Shown here: positions 34,775-43,772 of the stretch, in pieces
Numbering within the stretch: position 1 is the stretch's first letter
Layout: every line of letters starts with the position of its first letter
Source: Shewanella psychromarinicola
GTDB lineage: Bacteria > Pseudomonadota > Gammaproteobacteria > Enterobacterales > Shewanellaceae
DNA length: 64,000 bases
Direction: 5' to 3'
Assembly (NCBI RefSeq): GCF_003855155.1
Contig: NZ_CP034073.1
Location: 434,001 to 498,000 of the forward strand
Made by a program: the position numbers and the translations under genes
The notes under the pieces: model-generated
The model's input: the letters and a program-made list of their open reading frames with translations, nothing else
The model's database searches: none
What the model was told of the DNA's origin: nothing

Positions 34775-34986
34775 ATCAACCTCCATTTCACAGTTCATGA
34801 TTGTTACTAAAAATAATCCACGTAATTAACTGCCTTATTTCAACAACTCAGTTTCAATAATTCCTTGTTAATAATTCTTTACTGATAAGCCTTTACTAAT
34901 ATTTTTATTGATAAACCCTTGTTAATAATAAAGATTCATACTGCAACGTTAACCATGCCATCCATTTATCTCGATAACGGATTTAA

Positions 34987-36579
34987 TCATCGACTAATGG
35001 CTTTAAGTGCCTCAAGTAAATATTTAGGGTTGTGGGTCGACTCGTACATTGGATGCACTTCCATGACGGTATCAAACAAGCCATAAACTGCCATTTGAGC
35101 AGTTCTGACAGAATATTCAACGGTAAAAACACAATCTTTAGGGGCTTCTGCAAATTGGCCTAAAAAGGCAAAGTTTGTAGCCCCTTTGGGTATCACATCT
35201 GGTCTGTCACCCACATTTCTCGGCATAAACAAACTATCGACAAACGGCATAGCAACAGGGATACAATTTACCTTTCTGGCGTTTGTTACTGGCTTCATCA
35301 ACTCTTGAATATTCAAATGATAATAAAGCTCTTCTAACATTTCTGCGCCAGTACACTCCGCCATTGTTTTATTAATATAATTGCCTTTTCTATCAGGATA
35401 GAGCCCATAGCCCCAAAATATCTTCACATCATCAGGTTGATTTGGAAAGTGAGGCTGGCGTGCTATTACAATTGACATCAGCCAGTTAGAATCAGTCATG
35501 GTAACCAGTCCACCGGTTCCATCTACATTACCCGAGAAGTTCTCCATGTAATCGAGAAAGGTGCTGTCTTTCATTGTTGCCGTAAATGAGTACCATTTTT
35601 GCAAATCAATGTTGTCGCAAAATGGGCTTGGATTACCAAAAGATGGATCTTTTTTGGCTATTTTTTTCCACAACATCCAAGAACCAGACTCTTCCAAGCC
35701 CTTCAATTTTGCGGGAGCATCCCAGCTGCCATTATCGGTACTTTCTGTTATTGACCCATTGGTGAAAAACACAAAATCATTTTCTCCAAGAACAATTTGA
35801 GTATTGTCTTTAAAATGAAGCAACGTAGCCGTTTTTTTGTCTGCAGATAAGTCGAAATCAATATCTACGACCTCTTTGCCCATTTCAAATTTGATCCCTT
35901 TTGCTTCGAGGTATGTTTTCATCGGCCTAACCACTGAGTCATATTGGTTATATTTAGTCCGCATTACCCCACCCAAACGTGGCAAGCCATCCACAAGGTG
36001 CATGAAGCGTTTCATATAACGCCTCATTTCAGCAAGACTGCTCCATTTTTGGAATGCAAACATGGAAGACCAGATAAACCAAAATGTAGTATCGAAGAAG
36101 CTTTGATCAAACCAATCTTCTATTCGTTTATCTCCTAAGGAGTTTTCTGAAACATAGGTTAGCTTGATAAAATCCATTTGTTGCTCAAAGGACAATCCAT
36201 ATGATGACACATCCAATTTTTTGCCTTGTTTTAATAAACGGGCTTGTCCATTTGACACAAACCGTTGATTAAACTCATACGACTCATCTCTTACTGAAAC
36301 ATTTGGGTCTTCCAGCGAAGGGATATACGAAAGCAGTTCCCAATAGCACTCATAATGCATTTCGTGCATTCTGCCACCACGAACGACATATCCGCGTTCA
36401 GGATCGCCAGCACCATCTGTAGCGCCACCAGCAATGGAGTCTTTTTCTAAAATATGAATATTCTCGCCAGCAATACCAGCATCTTTTTCTAGGTATACTG
36501 CACTCGCGAGTCCCGCTATTCCACTACCAATAATGTACACTTTTGCATCTTTTTGGTTTTGCCAATTGTGCTCGTTCAT
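34987..36579 (-). CDS. ohyA: Oleate hydratase (MCRA family)
   Basis: The start is ATG 36579 (MNEHNWQNQKDAKVYIIGSG), preceded by AAAGGGG; a GTG 48 bp upstream lacks a site. The 530-residue product has the FAD dinucleotide motif YIIGSGIAGLASAVYLEKDA, followed by IAGGATDGAGDPERGYVVRG and GRMHEMHYECYWELLSYIPS, all characteristic of 10-hydroxystearate-forming oleate hydratases (length usually 550-590). It adds water to the cis-9 double bond of oleate or related fatty acids, using FAD structurally, and may detoxify unsaturated fatty acids. It has no operon partner here. Confidence 0.93.
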   Translation of the reverse strand: MNEHNWQNQKDAKVYIIGSGIAGLASAVYLEKDAGIAGENIHILEKDSIAGGATDGAGDPERGYVVRGGRMHEMHYECYWELLSYIPSLEDPNVSVRDESYEFNQRFVSNGQARLLKQGKKLDVSSYGLSFEQQMDFIKLTYVSENSLGDKRIEDWFDQSFFDTTFWFIWSSMFAFQKWSSLAEMRRYMKRFMHLVDGLPRLGGVMRTKYNQYDSVVRPMKTYLEAKGIKFEMGKEVVDIDFDLSADKKTATLLHFKDNTQIVLGENDFVFFTNGSITESTDNGSWDAPAKLKGLEESGSWMLWKKIAKKDPSFGNPSPFCDNIDLQKWYSFTATMKDSTFLDYMENFSGNVDGTGGLVTMTDSNWLMSIVIARQPHFPNQPDDVKIFWGYGLYPDRKGNYINKTMAECTGAEMLEELYYHLNIQELMKPVTNARKVNCIPVAMPFVDSLFMPRNVGDRPDVIPKGATNFAFLGQFAEAPKDCVFTVEYSVRTAQMAVYGLFDTVMEVHPMYESTHNPKYLLEALKAISR

Positions 36580-37066
36580 GTCTTTACCCCTTTCGAATAT
36601 TTCTTTGAAAACAGCCTCTATATTCACGTTAAGTAATTTTTAGTGGTGGGACATTGCGGGATATCAGAGTCAATTTAAGTCGTTGGTAGGCAGCGATTTA
36701 AGCTACACGTATCAAATATACCAACAGCACTTCAAATCCTGCTATCAACTATCAGCGATTCTCTGGTTAATAAACATAATGTTTCCCTACTTAGTTAACT
36801 TTATGCCCTTATGATTAAAAAAACAGCAAAAATATTCGCTTCGAGCAATAAAAGTTCACCCTAGGTTGAACCGTGGATATAAGGCAATAGAAAGCTACGA
36901 TATCAACTAGGTAGAAGATGAATGAACAGAGGAAGGACAGCGAATAATATTCGATTTTGAATGATATCTAAGTGCGTACGGTGGAACGTTACCATTTAAT
37001 ATACCCTCCGATCTTGCTCAATACCCAAAACACATTAGCGACGGCAAAAATCAGAAACAAAAAAGC
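36580..37066. other. Intergenic region, no gene seen
   Basis: About 490 bp upstream of the oleate hydratase gene, A+T-rich, with no convincing ORF or hairpin before the broken hemE terminator arm at 37061-37079. The oleate hydratase promoter must lie here, but I could not assign it. Confidence 0.4.
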
Positions 37067-37079
37067 GGATCCGAAGATC
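37061..37079 (-). terminator. Left half of a terminator split by IS4
   Basis: AAAAGCGGATCCGAAGATC is the left arm and loop of a hairpin whose other half lies at 38499-38520. Joined, they form GCGGATC-CGAA-GATCCGC with an A-run on the left and a T-run on the right, a bidirectional terminator serving hemE on the complement. The 13-bp target duplication GGATCCGAAGATC is at 37067-37079 and 38499-38511. Confidence 0.85.
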
Positions 37080-37099
37080 TAATGCTATTCGGATAAGCA

Positions 37100-38419
37100 C
37101 TATTGTTTATATCTAAGTGGATAGCGACTGGGTATGTAGAGCACTGAGCGTGGATACGTTCGGTGCTTTCTTTTATCTGGCAGGATAAAGTGTTTTATAT
37201 CGGCTCGCATTTGCTTCAGTTTCGCTGGCAGCTTTCCATCTGGTGATAAAGCAAGCCACCTTAATTGTGTATCTATCAAGCTTATTGCAGCGGTAAAACT
37301 GATACGGGTTGGCGCGACCTTAGCTTCCTTTGCTATCGCTGTCATTTCTAAACGAACCAGATTATAAGCGATAAGCACTCCCCACAATTCTTGCTTAACA
37401 CCTTCAACAAATTTGCTCCGTAACGTCACCTTGCTTTGCAGCTGGGTTTGCTTAAGTTCGCCATATCCTTCTTCTATTTCCCAGCGTTGCCAGTAGATAT
37501 TTAGCAGCTTGTCCAGCGGATACTGAACAGGGTCAATCAATGAGGTGACAAATCCTTTTATTTCACCTTTTGGCTCTTGATAAGCGATAAAACGGGCGCG
37601 CCATGTTTCAGGGAGCTCCGGATTTTTCTTTCTCGCCTGTGGGGAGACGGGCATATCAATGAGCAAGTCATTATTCGCAAACTCTTCGACTACCTCGTAG
37701 CGCATCTTTGACTTTACGGGTGTCAGCCAATGTCGCTGTACTCCAGAGCTTTGCCAGTTTACTAATAAGTCAGCAGAGAAATAACAACGGTCAAATAGGG
37801 TTAAGGAATTATCAGGGGTATCTTGAACTAAACGCTGTGCGAGCGTGACCTCTCCTACGTGGCAGCCATCAAAGGCAGCACCTAATACCATTCTGGTTTC
37901 AGTCGATATAAGGCTGACTAATCGAAGTTGAGGATAGGGTTTGTGTGTGTTTGAAATAAAACCAAACTCATTGGCATTTTCTTCAGAATCTTGGCAACGA
38001 AACACGGTTCCATCAACGGCAAGGGTGGTAAGCCCTAGCGCGTTATTCTCCCCCAACGCTTGCTCAAGCCAAGCTGAGACAGTGGATTTAAATAAGTACG
38101 ACATAGGCGCTTCACCTAAGCGTCGTCGGCAATCCGTCAATACACTCGGCGCTACGCGAGACCAAGTTGAGTCTCCAGATTGAAGTGCAATATCCATCGA
38201 GCTACAGACTTCTTTGATGGACTGGTTACGAATTAACCCCATCCAGAGTACTAGCCAGACTGCCTGCTGGGCAGGCAGACGGCGATTACGGATACTCGCC
38301 TTGTTAGCTGAAAGGAGTGATTGTTCGATCCAATCTGAATCAATCGCCTCCATTACAGAACCGTAAGACCCGCTTTCTTCAACAGACTCATGAACTAACT
38401 CAAGCTCTTGCACAAACAT
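37100..38419 (-). CDS. IS4-family transposase
   Basis: 439 residues, with a DDE fold. Visible catalytic motifs are TTLAVDGTVFRCQDSEEN (first Asp), LTLFDRCYFSADLLVNW (second Asp) and YWQRWEIEEGYGELKQTQLQ (YREK-like block with Glu). Length and motifs match IS4-group transposases, with an N-terminal helical domain. It is transcribed in the same direction as hemE, which lies upstream on the complement. A hairpin just before its start may limit readthrough expression. Confidence 0.96.
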   Translation of the reverse strand: MFVQELELVHESVEESGSYGSVMEAIDSDWIEQSLLSANKASIRNRRLPAQQAVWLVLWMGLIRNQSIKEVCSSMDIALQSGDSTWSRVAPSVLTDCRRRLGEAPMSYLFKSTVSAWLEQALGENNALGLTTLAVDGTVFRCQDSEENANEFGFISNTHKPYPQLRLVSLISTETRMVLGAAFDGCHVGEVTLAQRLVQDTPDNSLTLFDRCYFSADLLVNWQSSGVQRHWLTPVKSKMRYEVVEEFANNDLLIDMPVSPQARKKNPELPETWRARFIAYQEPKGEIKGFVTSLIDPVQYPLDKLLNIYWQRWEIEEGYGELKQTQLQSKVTLRSKFVEGVKQELWGVLIAYNLVRLEMTAIAKEAKVAPTRISFTAAISLIDTQLRWLALSPDGKLPAKLKQMRADIKHFILPDKRKHRTYPRSVLYIPSRYPLRYKQ

Positions 38420-38451
38420 AAAAAATCCCCACCAGAATACTGGTAGGGATT
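38420..38451 (-). terminator. Terminator-like hairpin directly before the IS4 transposase start
   Basis: On the complement the stem AATCCCTACCAG/CTGGTGGGGATT is followed by TTTTTT and then the ATG. It can act as a terminator for incoming transcripts and it also holds the GGGG ribosome-site sequence in its 3' arm. Confidence 0.7.
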
Positions 38452-38498
38452 ATCTTTCATCTGCAGGATCGGTCAAGTGCTCTTAAACGATCGGCATT

Positions 38499-38520
38499 GG
38501 ATCCGAAGATCCGCTTTTGT
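38499..38520 (-). terminator. Right half of the split hemE terminator
   Basis: GGATCCGAAGATCCGCTTTTGT, 18 bp downstream of the hemE stop. On the complement a short stem (GGATC-TTCG-GATCC) remains but the T-run has been displaced by IS4, so termination after hemE should be weakened. Confidence 0.75.
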
Positions 38521-38537
38521 TAGCCAATACCACTGAA

Positions 38538-39602
38538 TTACTTGTGGTATTTACCAGACAACTCATGCACAGAATTGATAAATGCACCGGCATGATCTGG
38601 ATCGACATGCTGGTGAATACCATGGCCTAAGTTAAATACATGGCCATTACCTTCGCCGTAGCTGGCTAGAATTTGGTCCACTTCTTGGTGAATACGTTCA
38701 GGTGTGGCATATAACATCGATGGATCCATGTTGCCTTGTAGTGCCACTTTATGGCCAACACGACGACGGGCATCACCAATATCAACAGTCCAATCTAAAC
38801 CTAATGCATCACAACCTGTTTCAGCCATAGACTCTAACCATAATCCGCCACCTTTAGTAAATAAGGTAACAGGTACTTTACGGCCGTCAGCAAAGCGAGT
38901 TAAGCCATCAATGATTTTTTGCATGTAACGCAATGAGAACTCGCGATAAGCATGGTGAGATAATGCGCCACCCCAAGAATCGAAAATCATTAACGATTGT
39001 GCACCGTTTGCAACTTGCGCATTAAGGTATAACACCACTGAGTCTGCCAACTTGTCTAATAACATGTGCAATGCAGCGGGCTCGGCATAGGCCATACGCT
39101 TAATTTTTTCGAATGTTTTGCTTGAACCGCCTTCAACCATGTAAGTGGCCAGTGTCCAAGGCGATCCCGAAAAACCAATTAACGGCACTGAGCCATTTAG
39201 TTCGCGACGAATAGTGCTTACGGCACGCATCACGTAGCCTAATTCATCTTCAGGATCAGGAATACATAACTTTTTAATCGCATCTATGGTGTCAGTCGGA
39301 CGCTCAAAACGTGGACCTTCACCGGCTTCAAAATACAAACCTAGGCCCATAGCATCTGGCACAGTCAGGATATCTGAGAATAAAATCGCAGCATCTAAAT
39401 CATAACGACGTAATGGTTGTAAAGTGACTTCGCAAGCCAATTCAGCATTACGGCATAAAGACATAAAGTCACCTGCTTGAGCACGAACTTCTTTATACTC
39501 AGGTAAATAACGTCCCGCTTGACGCATCATCCATACTGGAGTGACATCAACAGGTTGCTTCAGTAACGCACGTAAATAACGATCATTCTTTAATTCTGCC
39601 AT
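38538..39602 (-). CDS. hemE: Uroporphyrinogen decarboxylase
   Basis: 354 residues, full length. It removes the four acetate carboxyls of uroporphyrinogen III to give coproporphyrinogen III in haem synthesis. The signature [20 protein letters not shown] is near residue 20, with [20 protein letters not shown] and [20 protein letters not shown] following. It is monocistronic here, divergent from an sRNA candidate and rsd, and its terminator is broken by IS4. hemB lies 14 kb away on the plus strand. Confidence 0.98.
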   Translation of the reverse strand: MAELKNDRYLRALLKQPVDVTPVWMMRQAGRYLPEYKEVRAQAGDFMSLCRNAELACEVTLQPLRRYDLDAAILFSDILTVPDAMGLGLYFEAGEGPRFERPTDTIDAIKKLCIPDPEDELGYVMRAVSTIRRELNGSVPLIGFSGSPWTLATYMVEGGSSKTFEKIKRMAYAEPAALHMLLDKLADSVVLYLNAQVANGAQSLMIFDSWGGALSHHAYREFSLRYMQKIIDGLTRFADGRKVPVTLFTKGGGLWLESMAETGCDALGLDWTVDIGDARRRVGHKVALQGNMDPSMLYATPERIHQEVDQILASYGEGNGHVFNLGHGIHQHVDPDHAGAFINSVHELSGKYHK

Positions 39603-39804
39603 GTGGGCTTTCTTCCTAGACTGTTATGATTTCTATGATTTCTGCTGGGCGCTAGTTTAGCACTTACCTGATTAATGTAACCACCCATGCAGAATTTATG
39701 TGAGCTATTCCTAAATCTAGTGTCGATTTTATTAACATAACCGCCTTATCCGCTCACAAAACACACAATACTGATGTGTAAATCGCAATTTATAGGATTA
39801 AAAG
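39603..39804. other. hemE upstream region
   Basis: Intergenic sequence ahead of hemE (complement) and of the sRNA candidate promoter. No ORF seen. Confidence 0.4.
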
Positions 39805-39833
39805 TTGCGCCAAGGAATGGGGTTTGGTATAAA
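39805..39833 (+). promoter_or_regulatory. Sigma70-type promoter of the sRNA candidate
   Basis: TTGCGC (39805-39810), 17 bp, TATAAA (39828-39833). Good -10 and spacing, moderate -35. Predicted start near 39840. Confidence 0.55.
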
Positions 39834-39839
39834 AAGTAT

Positions 39840-39928
39840 GCGCTAGCAAGAACAATCAAGAAGCACGACAAATCGAGCCTTTGAAAACTTAGTTACCCCG
39901 TGATGGCATGCCTATCATGGGGTTTTTT
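39840..39928 (+). ncRNA. Small RNA candidate between hemE and rsd
   Basis: About 89 nt between a sigma70-like promoter and a strong intrinsic terminator (ACCCCGTGAT/ATCATGGGGT, then TTTTTT, ending 39928). There is no ORF in it. A 9-nt segment AGCACGACA (39862-39870) equals part of the conserved RyhB core, but the rest of the sequence and the lack of a visible Fur box do not support calling it RyhB. The layout of promoter, short unstructured region and rho-independent terminator is typical of Hfq-type sRNAs. Confidence 0.5.
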
Positions 39929-40063
39929 ATTATCCACGTTATGCCGTTTCTTTTTTCATCCTAAAGGGTCGGTCCACTGCAAATATAAATAAAACAGTTG
40001 ATCATAATACACGTTGTCCAATACATTAGTGGTTACATAAAGACTGCCAATTAGAGAGAAGAC

Positions 40064-40531
40064 ATGCTAACAAAACTAGAAAAAGCAGAAAGACGCTGGG
40101 GCGGTGCTCATAATTTAATCGATCAATGGATAAGTAATCGCCGCAAATTATTGATCCAATATTTTATTGTTGCAGGATTAGCACCCTATTCTCGCAGCGA
40201 AAAATCACTTCCAAAAATGGATCAAGTGAAACAGTTTTGTGCCCAATTAGTTGATTATGTTTCTGAAGGCCACTTTGAGGTATACAACAACGTTGTTAAA
40301 GCTTGTGAAAGGTTTGGTGAGTCGAGCATAGAAACAGCCAATGGCTTATTACCGCGCATTAGTGAAAGCACAGATACTGCGTTGGATTTTTATGATAAAT
40401 ATACCGATGCATCTGACGAACAAGTGCTGTATCAGCTCGACAACGATTTATCTCATTTAGCACAAGCCATGGAGTCGCGTTTCGAATTAGAAGATGAGCT
40501 TCTAGAACTCCTTTACCAACGTCTTCCTTAA
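40064..40531 (+). CDS. rsd: Regulator of sigma D
   Basis: 155 residues starting MLTKLEKAERRWGGAHNLID. The Rsd/AlgQ family signature is seen as IDQWISNRRKLLIQYFIVAG and LVDYVSEGHFEVYN. Rsd binds sigma70 (RpoD) in stationary phase and favours alternative sigma factors; AlgQ-type members also affect other regulators. All-helical, cytosolic. Located divergently from hemE as in other gammaproteobacteria. Confidence 0.95.
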   Translation: MLTKLEKAERRWGGAHNLIDQWISNRRKLLIQYFIVAGLAPYSRSEKSLPKMDQVKQFCAQLVDYVSEGHFEVYNNVVKACERFGESSIETANGLLPRISESTDTALDFYDKYTDASDEQVLYQLDNDLSHLAQAMESRFELEDELLELLYQRLP

Positions 40532-40543
40532 TTGAGGCAGCCC

Positions 40544-40576
40544 ATTAAAAGTGCGATTTGTTACGCACTTTTTAAT
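40544..40576. terminator. Bidirectional terminator between rsd and the glycosyltransferase gene
   Basis: ATTAAAAGTGCG (40544-40555) pairs with CGCACTTTTTAAT (40564-40576), with A- and T-runs suitable for either strand. Confidence 0.8.
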
Positions 40577-40601
40577 GCGGATCCCTTGATTACACCTAAG
40601 G

Positions 40602-41651
40602 TTATTGCCGTTTATGCCAGTTTTCAGGCAGCTCAACTTGTGACCATAAATGTTGACATAAATCTTGCGGCTGATGCCAATCGCCCATTTTTAACCAGGC
40701 CACCAATGCATCGCCCACCTGTGGATACGCAATCGGCTTAGGTGATGGGCTTTTTAACCAACGCTTAAGCACGGTTGGATCTAAAGTTTGCATACTCTCT
40801 GCCACCGCAAGTAATTGTAACGCAGCAAGGTTAGCCGATTGTTCAAATTGCCCCAGTAAAGGTTTCACCAATAATTTTTTACCTAAGGTCATCGCCTCAC
40901 TGGCTAACTCAAAGCCAGCATTGCCGATCACCCCACCACATTGGGCCATGTGTTGTTTAAAACCCTCACGATCAAAGCCATGCCAATGAATATGCTCGGC
41001 TAATTCTTGCAAAGGTTGCATGCTGTGGTAAACAAAAAAGTGATATTGATCAAATGGAGCTAAAAATGCCGCAATACGATCGGCATCTTCAAACGGTAAA
41101 TACACTAAAATTTGATGGCTATGATCACCACCATTGGGCGACACCTCAACAAAAGGAGGTAAAATAGGAAAACCAAAGTGATGCCAATGACAACCTAAAG
41201 CAATATCGACAGGCGCAAAATGATTCAGTAAAAACTCGTTAAACCAATTGTTACCCTGTTTAGGCACAGGATATTGTAATGCAGCCTGATGACTAATGGC
41301 TATCGAAGGCACATGTTGTTGTTTCGCAGCCCAGGCGCTCACGGGTTCAAAATCATTTAACACTAAATCGTAACCCGTTAAATCTAAGTGCTTAATCTCA
41401 GAAAAAATGGCCGTCGTTAAATTGCATCTGGCAGTTTTCATTGTATTAACGCGACCATTTTCGGTCACGAATGTCATGCCATTACGGGTCTGATAATCGC
41501 CAAAACATTGCATATCAAAGTAATATTGCGGTGTACGGCCTGAAAATAGAAAATCGACATCGATATTATGTTGCTTAAGCGCTTTAGACATCACGCGCGC
41601 GCGGCTGATATGACCATTCCCGGTGCCTTGAACTCCATACAAAATTTTCAT
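40602..41651 (-). CDS. MJ1255/VC2487-family glycosyltransferase
   Basis: 349 residues, GT-B-like. It opens MKILYGVQGTGNGHISRARV, a GNGH motif typical for this family, and carries CGGVIGNAGFELASEAMTLG in the C-terminal nucleotide-sugar-binding domain, similar to MurG/UDP-glucuronosyltransferase-type folds. The acceptor is unknown. A PAP2 lipid phosphatase gene lies 85 bp upstream on the same strand, suggesting a role in lipid or lipid-linked glycan metabolism. Confidence 0.85.
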   Translation of the reverse strand: MKILYGVQGTGNGHISRARVMSKALKQHNIDVDFLFSGRTPQYYFDMQCFGDYQTRNGMTFVTENGRVNTMKTARCNLTTAIFSEIKHLDLTGYDLVLNDFEPVSAWAAKQQHVPSIAISHQAALQYPVPKQGNNWFNEFLLNHFAPVDIALGCHWHHFGFPILPPFVEVSPNGGDHSHQILVYLPFEDADRIAAFLAPFDQYHFFVYHSMQPLQELAEHIHWHGFDREGFKQHMAQCGGVIGNAGFELASEAMTLGKKLLVKPLLGQFEQSANLAALQLLAVAESMQTLDPTVLKRWLKSPSPKPIAYPQVGDALVAWLKMGDWHQPQDLCQHLWSQVELPENWHKRQ

Positions 41652-41736
41652 TTCGGCTTACAATCCTCAACGGCTGAATTATCAAGATGGAAACATGCTG
41701 CACTCATTACTGCATGAGCGATGAAAACATGAGTTA

Positions 41737-42252
41737 TCAAAACATGAGTTGCTCAACAAGTAATACGGATCCCATACCCAGCCCTGCGCCAGCAATAATA
41801 TCCAAAGGATAATGTACCCCTAGGGCGATTCGCGATGAGCCGACAAAACAAGCCCAAGCAAACGCTATTGGTGCTAAGGCAGGAAACACCAGCTCCACCA
41901 CGCTAGCCAATACAAAGGCACCAGCAGTGTGCCCTGAAGGTAAGCTAAATTTATCCGACGGCTCAAAACCTGACTCAAAGCCCACTAAAGCGTGACAAGG
42001 ACGATGACGCCGAATACTGTTTTTTAGCAGTAAATACAACGGAAACTCAACCACAAAACTGCCCAACACTAAATTAAAGAAGTACTGACCGTTAGGATGA
42101 AAAAACAATAGCGCAACAGATAAGTAAACATAATAGTGGCCATCACCTGTTGCAGATACGCGCTTAGCGGCCTGATTTAGGCCGTTATCTCGGCTAAATT
42201 GCACGATCCAATAAAACCAATATTTATCTAACTGGCTGATATTCATCTTCAT
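41737..42252 (-). CDS. PAP2-family membrane lipid phosphatase
   Basis: The start is ATG 42252 (MKMNISQLDKYWFYWIVQFS) with GGAG 6 nt upstream, giving 171 residues. The three PAP2 motifs are present: KNSIRRHRPC, LPSGHTAG and SRIALGVHYPLDI. About five membrane helices. It dephosphorylates phosphatidate, undecaprenyl pyrophosphate or a similar lipid on the outer face of the inner membrane. It is probably co-transcribed with the downstream glycosyltransferase gene. Confidence 0.9.
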   Translation of the reverse strand: MKMNISQLDKYWFYWIVQFSRDNGLNQAAKRVSATGDGHYYVYLSVALLFFHPNGQYFFNLVLGSFVVEFPLYLLLKNSIRRHRPCHALVGFESGFEPSDKFSLPSGHTAGAFVLASVVELVFPALAPIAFAWACFVGSSRIALGVHYPLDIIAGAGLGMGSVLLVEQLMF

Positions 42253-42553
42253 GCTTAACTCCATGCCAAACGTCAGGAATATCAATTACTCTATCTTTAC
42301 CCGGTCATAATTGCCCGACTAACGTTATTAATTTGTTAACAGTTTAGATAATAGACAGGGATAATGAACACGAGGTGACAGTTAGTCTAAAGTTTTATGA
42401 CAGCTAAGTGAGTCGAGAAGTGATGATATAAACCAAGTGTATTGCGAAGACGCGGATGGGTGATATAAAAAATGCCCCCTCTTATTCATATTAAGAGGAG
42501 ACATAAACAGCATTTGTTTATCGTAAACGATACAGAAACACTTTCTGTGCCAT
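42253..42553. other. Intergenic region with one terminator
   Basis: About 300 bp. Besides the terminator at 42467-42500, nothing recognised. Confidence 0.4.
42467..42500 (-). terminator. Terminator of the small membrane protein gene
   Basis: On the complement CTCCTCTTAA...TTAAGAGGGG stem, followed by GCATTTTTT. About 55 bp after the stop at 42554. Confidence 0.75.
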
Positions 42554-42802
42554 TTATGCAGTTTGCGACTTTGCGCTTTTATTACGATAAATCTTAATTA
42601 AGTGAAAAATGTTAATACATGCTACAAAAGCATTCATGCCCGCAACTGGCCAAGCTTCGATTGCATATCCGTAGGCGACAAAAAAAGAACAACCGACAAA
42701 ATTTAACCATCTGAGTAAAACGATGTCTTTCATCATTAGTGAAATGGCCACCATAACGGATGCAGCATAACCTAAGATTTCAATAATATTGATATTTTCC
42801 AT
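42554..42802 (-). CDS. Small inner-membrane protein, YgjV-like
   Basis: 82 residues with three predicted membrane stretches: IIEILGYAASVMVAISLMM, LNFVGCSFFVAYGYAI and AGMNAFVACINIFHLIKIY. The pattern SLMMKDIVLLRWLNFVGCSF matches a widespread family of tiny transporter-like or YgjV-related proteins of unknown role. A short basic tail (RNKSAKSQTA) follows. Monocistronic, with its own terminator. Confidence 0.75.
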   Translation of the reverse strand: MENINIIEILGYAASVMVAISLMMKDIVLLRWLNFVGCSFFVAYGYAIEAWPVAGMNAFVACINIFHLIKIYRNKSAKSQTA

Positions 42803-43188
42803 AAGAACCTCTATTTCAGGCCCTCTGCCTTCCGTAAGCGTAACGAGGATTCCGTGCCCCTAAAGCTAGCATTATTTTGTAAACTTACATTAATTAATTT
42901 ATCAATATGCTAACAAACTGGCGAGCATAAATGTAATTAAAAAACGTATTATGATGACTTATATCAACATATATCGGCTAATCTGTTCAATTTGAAAGAA
43001 AATTACTTCCAAATCTGATCCCCGTTCTCTATTTAGGTCAATGTGTCATCTGCGCATAAGTAACACCATAAGTTGATTTATAACAATCCAGTGATTAATA
43101 AGACTTTTATTTTCATAAAAAGCTCATATAATTCATTTAACTTTGCTTTACCCAGCAATTTACCTTTGCTGTCTTACAGGAGTGAAAT
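42803..43188. other. rraA upstream region
   Basis: About 385 bp between divergent genes. A+T-rich; no ORF or clear operator. The rraA ribosome site AGGAG is at 43178-43182. Confidence 0.4.
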
Positions 43189-43674
43189 ATGGAATACAAC
43201 ACCTCAGAACTCTGCGACACGTATATAGATGTAGTCGATGTCGTCGAACCAATGTTCAGTAACTATGGTGGTTGCAGCTCCTTCGGTGGCTCAATCAGTA
43301 CGATTAAGTGTTTTGAAGACAATGGCCTTATTGCTGATGCTCTACAAGATGACGGTGAAGGTAAAGTATTATTAGTTGATGGTGGTGGCTCATTACGACG
43401 CGCGCTCCTTGACGCTAGAATTGCTGAAATAGCGGTTGCCAATAACTGGGAAGGTATTCTCATTTACGGTTCAGTGCGTAATGTTGACGCCCTTGAAGAA
43501 CTTGATATTGGTATTCAAGCGCTTGCTTCGATCCCTGTCGGTGCTGAAAGTAACGGTGTGGGTGAAATCGAAATTCCAGTTAATTTTGGTGGAGTGACCT
43601 TCTTACCTGGTGACCATATTTACGCTGATAATACCGGTGTTATTCTATCTCCAGAACCATTAGATATTGAATAA
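43189..43674 (+). CDS. rraA: Regulator of RNase E activity A
   Basis: 161 residues starting [20 protein letters not shown]. The RraA fold signature is seen in [40 protein letters not shown] and [20 protein letters not shown]. RraA binds RNase E (and RhlB) and inhibits mRNA decay. The related RhlB helicase gene is in this window at 55961. Monocistronic, with a strong terminator downstream. Confidence 0.96.
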   Translation: MEYNTSELCDTYIDVVDVVEPMFSNYGGCSSFGGSISTIKCFEDNGLIADALQDDGEGKVLLVDGGGSLRRALLDARIAEIAVANNWEGILIYGSVRNVDALEELDIGIQALASIPVGAESNGVGEIEIPVNFGGVTFLPGDHIYADNTGVILSPEPLDIE

Positions 43675-43722
43675 CAACGTCATAGCCAACTTCGCTTTGT
43701 AAAAGCTGGCAGACTATTTCTT

Positions 43723-43748
43723 TAAAAACCAGCTATGCTGGTTTTTTT
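43723..43748 (+). terminator. Terminator of rraA
   Basis: AAACCAGC (43726-43733), TAT, GCTGGTTTTTTT. Its T-run runs into an ATG at 43749, which argues against that ATG as the start of the next gene. Confidence 0.85.
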
Positions 43749-43772
43749 ATGGCTGTAATTTGGAAAACAATC

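Larger units (their letters stand above)
37080..38498 (-). mobile_element. IS4-family insertion sequence, complete
   Basis: About 1,419 bp. The right terminus read inward, AATGCCGATCGTTTAAG, closely resembles IS4 termini; the left terminus is AATGCTATTCGGATAAG. A 13-bp direct duplication (GGATCCGAAGATC) flanks it, within the 11-13 bp range of IS4. One intact transposase ORF on the complement. It is inserted into the transcription terminator of hemE. The exact end base is uncertain by 1 bp. Confidence 0.93.

Noticed and set aside
39840..39928. RyhB iron sRNA
   Set aside because: Only 9 nt of the core match, the rest differs, and no Fur box was seen at the promoter. Kept as an unnamed sRNA candidate.
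40532..40741. 69-aa ORF after rsd
   Set aside because: It runs through a terminator hairpin and antisense to the glycosyltransferase gene.
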